This document shows positions 62,569-64,000 of a stretch of 64,000 nucleotides of DNA, piece by piece. Source of the stretch: Gracilibacillus ureilyticus (GTDB taxonomy: Bacteria; Bacillota; Bacilli; Bacillales; Amphibacillaceae); assembly GCF_900111195.1 (NCBI RefSeq), contig NZ_FOGL01000001.1, positions 1-64,000 on the forward strand, read 5' to 3'. The notes under the pieces are model-generated. The model had not been told where the DNA came from. It did no database searches and saw only the letters and a program-made list of their open reading frames with translations. Position numbers and translations under genes: made by a program. Positions within the stretch are counted from its first letter, which is position 1. The number at the start of each line of letters is the position of its first letter.

Positions 62569-63159
62569 ATGAAAAAAACAAAAAAAGAAAGACAGAAATT
62601 ATTAATAGATACAATTAAAGATCAACCTTTTATTACGGATGAGAAACTTGCACAGAATTTTGATGTAAGTATACAAACAATACGGTTAGACAGGATGGAG
62701 CTGGGTATTCCGGAACTGCGGGAAAGAATTAAGTCTGTTGCTACATCTAATTGGAATGAAACGGTAAAAGCTCTTCCAATTGATGAAGTAATTGGTGAAA
62801 TTATTGATTTGGAATTAGACTACCGTGCCATTTCGATTTTGGATATTACTGCAGAGCATGTTTTCTCAAGAAACAAAATTGCAAGGGGCCATCATTTGTT
62901 TGCCCAGGCAAATTCTCTAGCTGTTGCTGTTATTAATGATGAACTTGCACTGACTGCCAATGCAATGATTAAGTTTACAAGGCAAGTTGTGGAAGGTGAG
63001 CGAGTAATAGCAAAAGCAAATGTAAAGAAAAATGAAGCAAAAAACAGAACAGTTGTGGAAGTTATCAGTAATGTTGATAATGAGATTGTTTTTAAAGGCG
63101 AATTTGAAATGTACAGATCCAATGAAAAGGAAGGGATCGTTAATGAAAATAGCAATTGA
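62569..63159 (+). CDS. fapR: FapR, malonyl-CoA-responsive lipid synthesis repressor
   Basis: FapR represses fatty acid and phospholipid genes until malonyl-CoA binds it. The 196-residue protein has an N-terminal DeoR-like helix-turn-helix ([21 protein letters not shown]), a linker helix and a C-terminal hot-dog effector domain with [22 protein letters not shown] 62569 is preferred to 62557: GGATGGTG fits it and MKKTKKERQ matches the family. Its end overlaps plsX by 17 bases. Confidence 0.95.
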   Translation: MKKTKKERQKLLIDTIKDQPFITDEKLAQNFDVSIQTIRLDRMELGIPELRERIKSVATSNWNETVKALPIDEVIGEIIDLELDYRAISILDITAEHVFSRNKIARGHHLFAQANSLAVAVINDELALTANAMIKFTRQVVEGERVIAKANVKKNEAKNRTVVEVISNVDNEIVFKGEFEMYRSNEKEGIVNENSN

Positions 63160-64000
63160 TGCAATGGGCGGCGATCATGCGCCAAAAGAGATTGTACTCG
63201 GGGCACTTAAGGCAGTAGAAACGTTTAAAAGCCTGGAAATCACCCTTGTCGGTGATGAAACAAAAATTCTGGAATACCTGCCTGATAATACTGCTTCTGT
63301 TAATATTCTTCATACAGATGAAAAGATCACCAGTGAGGATGAACCGGTCAAAGCTGTGAGAAGAAAGAAAAAAGCCTCTCTGGTATTAATGGCAAACGAA
63401 GTAAAAGAAGGCAGGGCGGATGCCTGTATATCAGCAGGTAATACTGGAGCTCTTATGAGTGCAGGATTATTCGTCATCGGCAGGATTAAAGGGATTGACA
63501 GACCAGCATTAAGTCCAACTTTACCTACAGTAAATGGTGAAGGATTTTTATTGCTGGATGTTGGTGCAAATGTGGATGCAAAACCCCAGCACCTCATGCA
63601 ATATGGAATTATGGGTTCCATATATATGGAAAAAGTCCGCCAAATTTCGAAGCCTCGTGTCGGCTTATTAAATGTCGGAACAGAAAATGGCAAGGGAAAT
63701 GACTTGACCAAAAAAGCGTTCGAATTATTAGACAATGCACCGATCAACTTTGTTGGAAATGTGGAAGCAAGAGACCTCCTTGAAGGAGCCGCAGATGTTG
63801 TAGTAACAGATGGTTTTAGTGGGAATGTTGCTTTGAAAACGATCGAAGGAACAGCACTGACATTATTCTCTATGTTAAAAGATAAGTTTATGTCAAATAC
63901 CAAAACTAAGATTGCTGCAGTTTTAGCTAAAAATGAACTACGAGGTCTTAAAGATCAATTAGATTATTCAGAATATGGCGGTGCAGCGTTATTTGGCTTA
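63143..64000 (+). CDS. plsX: Phosphate acyltransferase PlsX (partial, cut by window)
   Basis: PlsX makes acyl-phosphate from acyl-ACP, the donor for PlsY in phosphatidic acid synthesis. The first 286 residues (of about 330) are visible, starting [14 protein letters not shown] and including [10 protein letters not shown] and [15 protein letters not shown] 63143 follows AAGGAAGGGA inside fapR. The frame runs open to the window end, so this is truncation by the window, not by mutation. Confidence 0.95.
   Translation, partial: MKIAIDAMGGDHAPKEIVLGALKAVETFKSLEITLVGDETKILEYLPDNTASVNILHTDEKITSEDEPVKAVRRKKKASLVLMANEVKEGRADACISAGNTGALMSAGLFVIGRIKGIDRPALSPTLPTVNGEGFLLLDVGANVDAKPQHLMQYGIMGSIYMEKVRQISKPRVGLLNVGTENGKGNDLTKKAFELLDNAPINFVGNVEARDLLEGAADVVVTDGFSGNVALKTIEGTALTLFSMLKDKFMSNTKTKIAAVLAKNELRGLKDQLDYSEYGGAALFGL

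Noticed and set aside
63310-63903. Minus-strand open frame of 197 codons opposite plsX
   Set aside because: It overlaps PlsX throughout and shows no binding site or known domain.

Overview
The window is a low-GC Firmicutes chromosome segment from an endospore-forming member of the Bacillaceae. This is seen directly: the sporulation genes spoVD, spoVE, spoIIGA, sigE, sigG and spoVM are present, MurE carries the meso-diaminopimelate (DNPR) signature, and the gene order follows the Bacillus subtilis mraZ-to-plsX region. Protein divergence from B. subtilis suggests a genus in or near the Oceanobacillus/Virgibacillus group, but that placement is inference. Almost all genes are on the + strand and are core genes. 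I see no defence island, prophage, CRISPR array, secondary-metabolite cluster or other clearly undescribed system.

Layout. (1) 1-317: 3' end of an ISL3-type insertion sequence cut by the window edge. (2) 448-17076: the dcw (division and cell wall) cluster mraZ-rsmH-ftsL-pbpB-spoVD-murE-mraY-murD-spoVE-divIB-ylxW-ylxX-sbp-ftsA-ftsZ, opened by a four-copy MraZ operator; murG and murB, expected between spoVE and divIB, are absent. (3) 17253-19859: the spoIIGA-sigE-sigG sporulation module with a wide-spaced Spo0A-type promoter and a hairpin that could occlude the sigG ribosome binding site only on readthrough transcripts. (4) 19869-24162: a small YfhD-like gene, then ylmC-pgeF-ylmE-sepF-ylmG-ylmH-divIVA. 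(5) 24165-27320: an isoleucine T-box and ileS. (6) 27417-28801: lspA and rluD/ylyB. (7) 28798-40645: the pyrimidine operon pyrR-pyrP-pyrB-pyrC-pyrAA-pyrAB-pyrK-pyrD-pyrF-pyrE with two PyrR attenuators. (8) 40632-42440: an accessory pair, a minus-strand DUF2254 membrane protein and a 115-residue unknown membrane protein. (9) 42486-57655: rqcH (minus), then yloC-remA-gmk-rpoZ-coaBC-priA-fmt-rsmB-prpC-prkC-rsgA-rpe-thiN and the 26-codon spoVM. (10) 57732-64000: rpmB (minus), yloU, fakA, recG, fapR and the start of plsX under a FapR operator.

The genes make one growth-and-sporulation unit: peptidoglycan precursor synthesis and septation, the mother-cell and forespore sigma factors, a complete de novo UMP pathway, translation and ribosome-rescue factors, PASTA-kinase signalling and the switch for phospholipid synthesis. 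Several genes present at the same place in B. subtilis are missing here (murG, murB, ylmA, ylyA, yloB, def, rlmN, sdaAB, sdaAA), so the conserved backbone has lost or relocated individual genes. Start codons were chosen from ribosome binding sites and family lengths, so many CDS starts are downstream of the longest possible frame.
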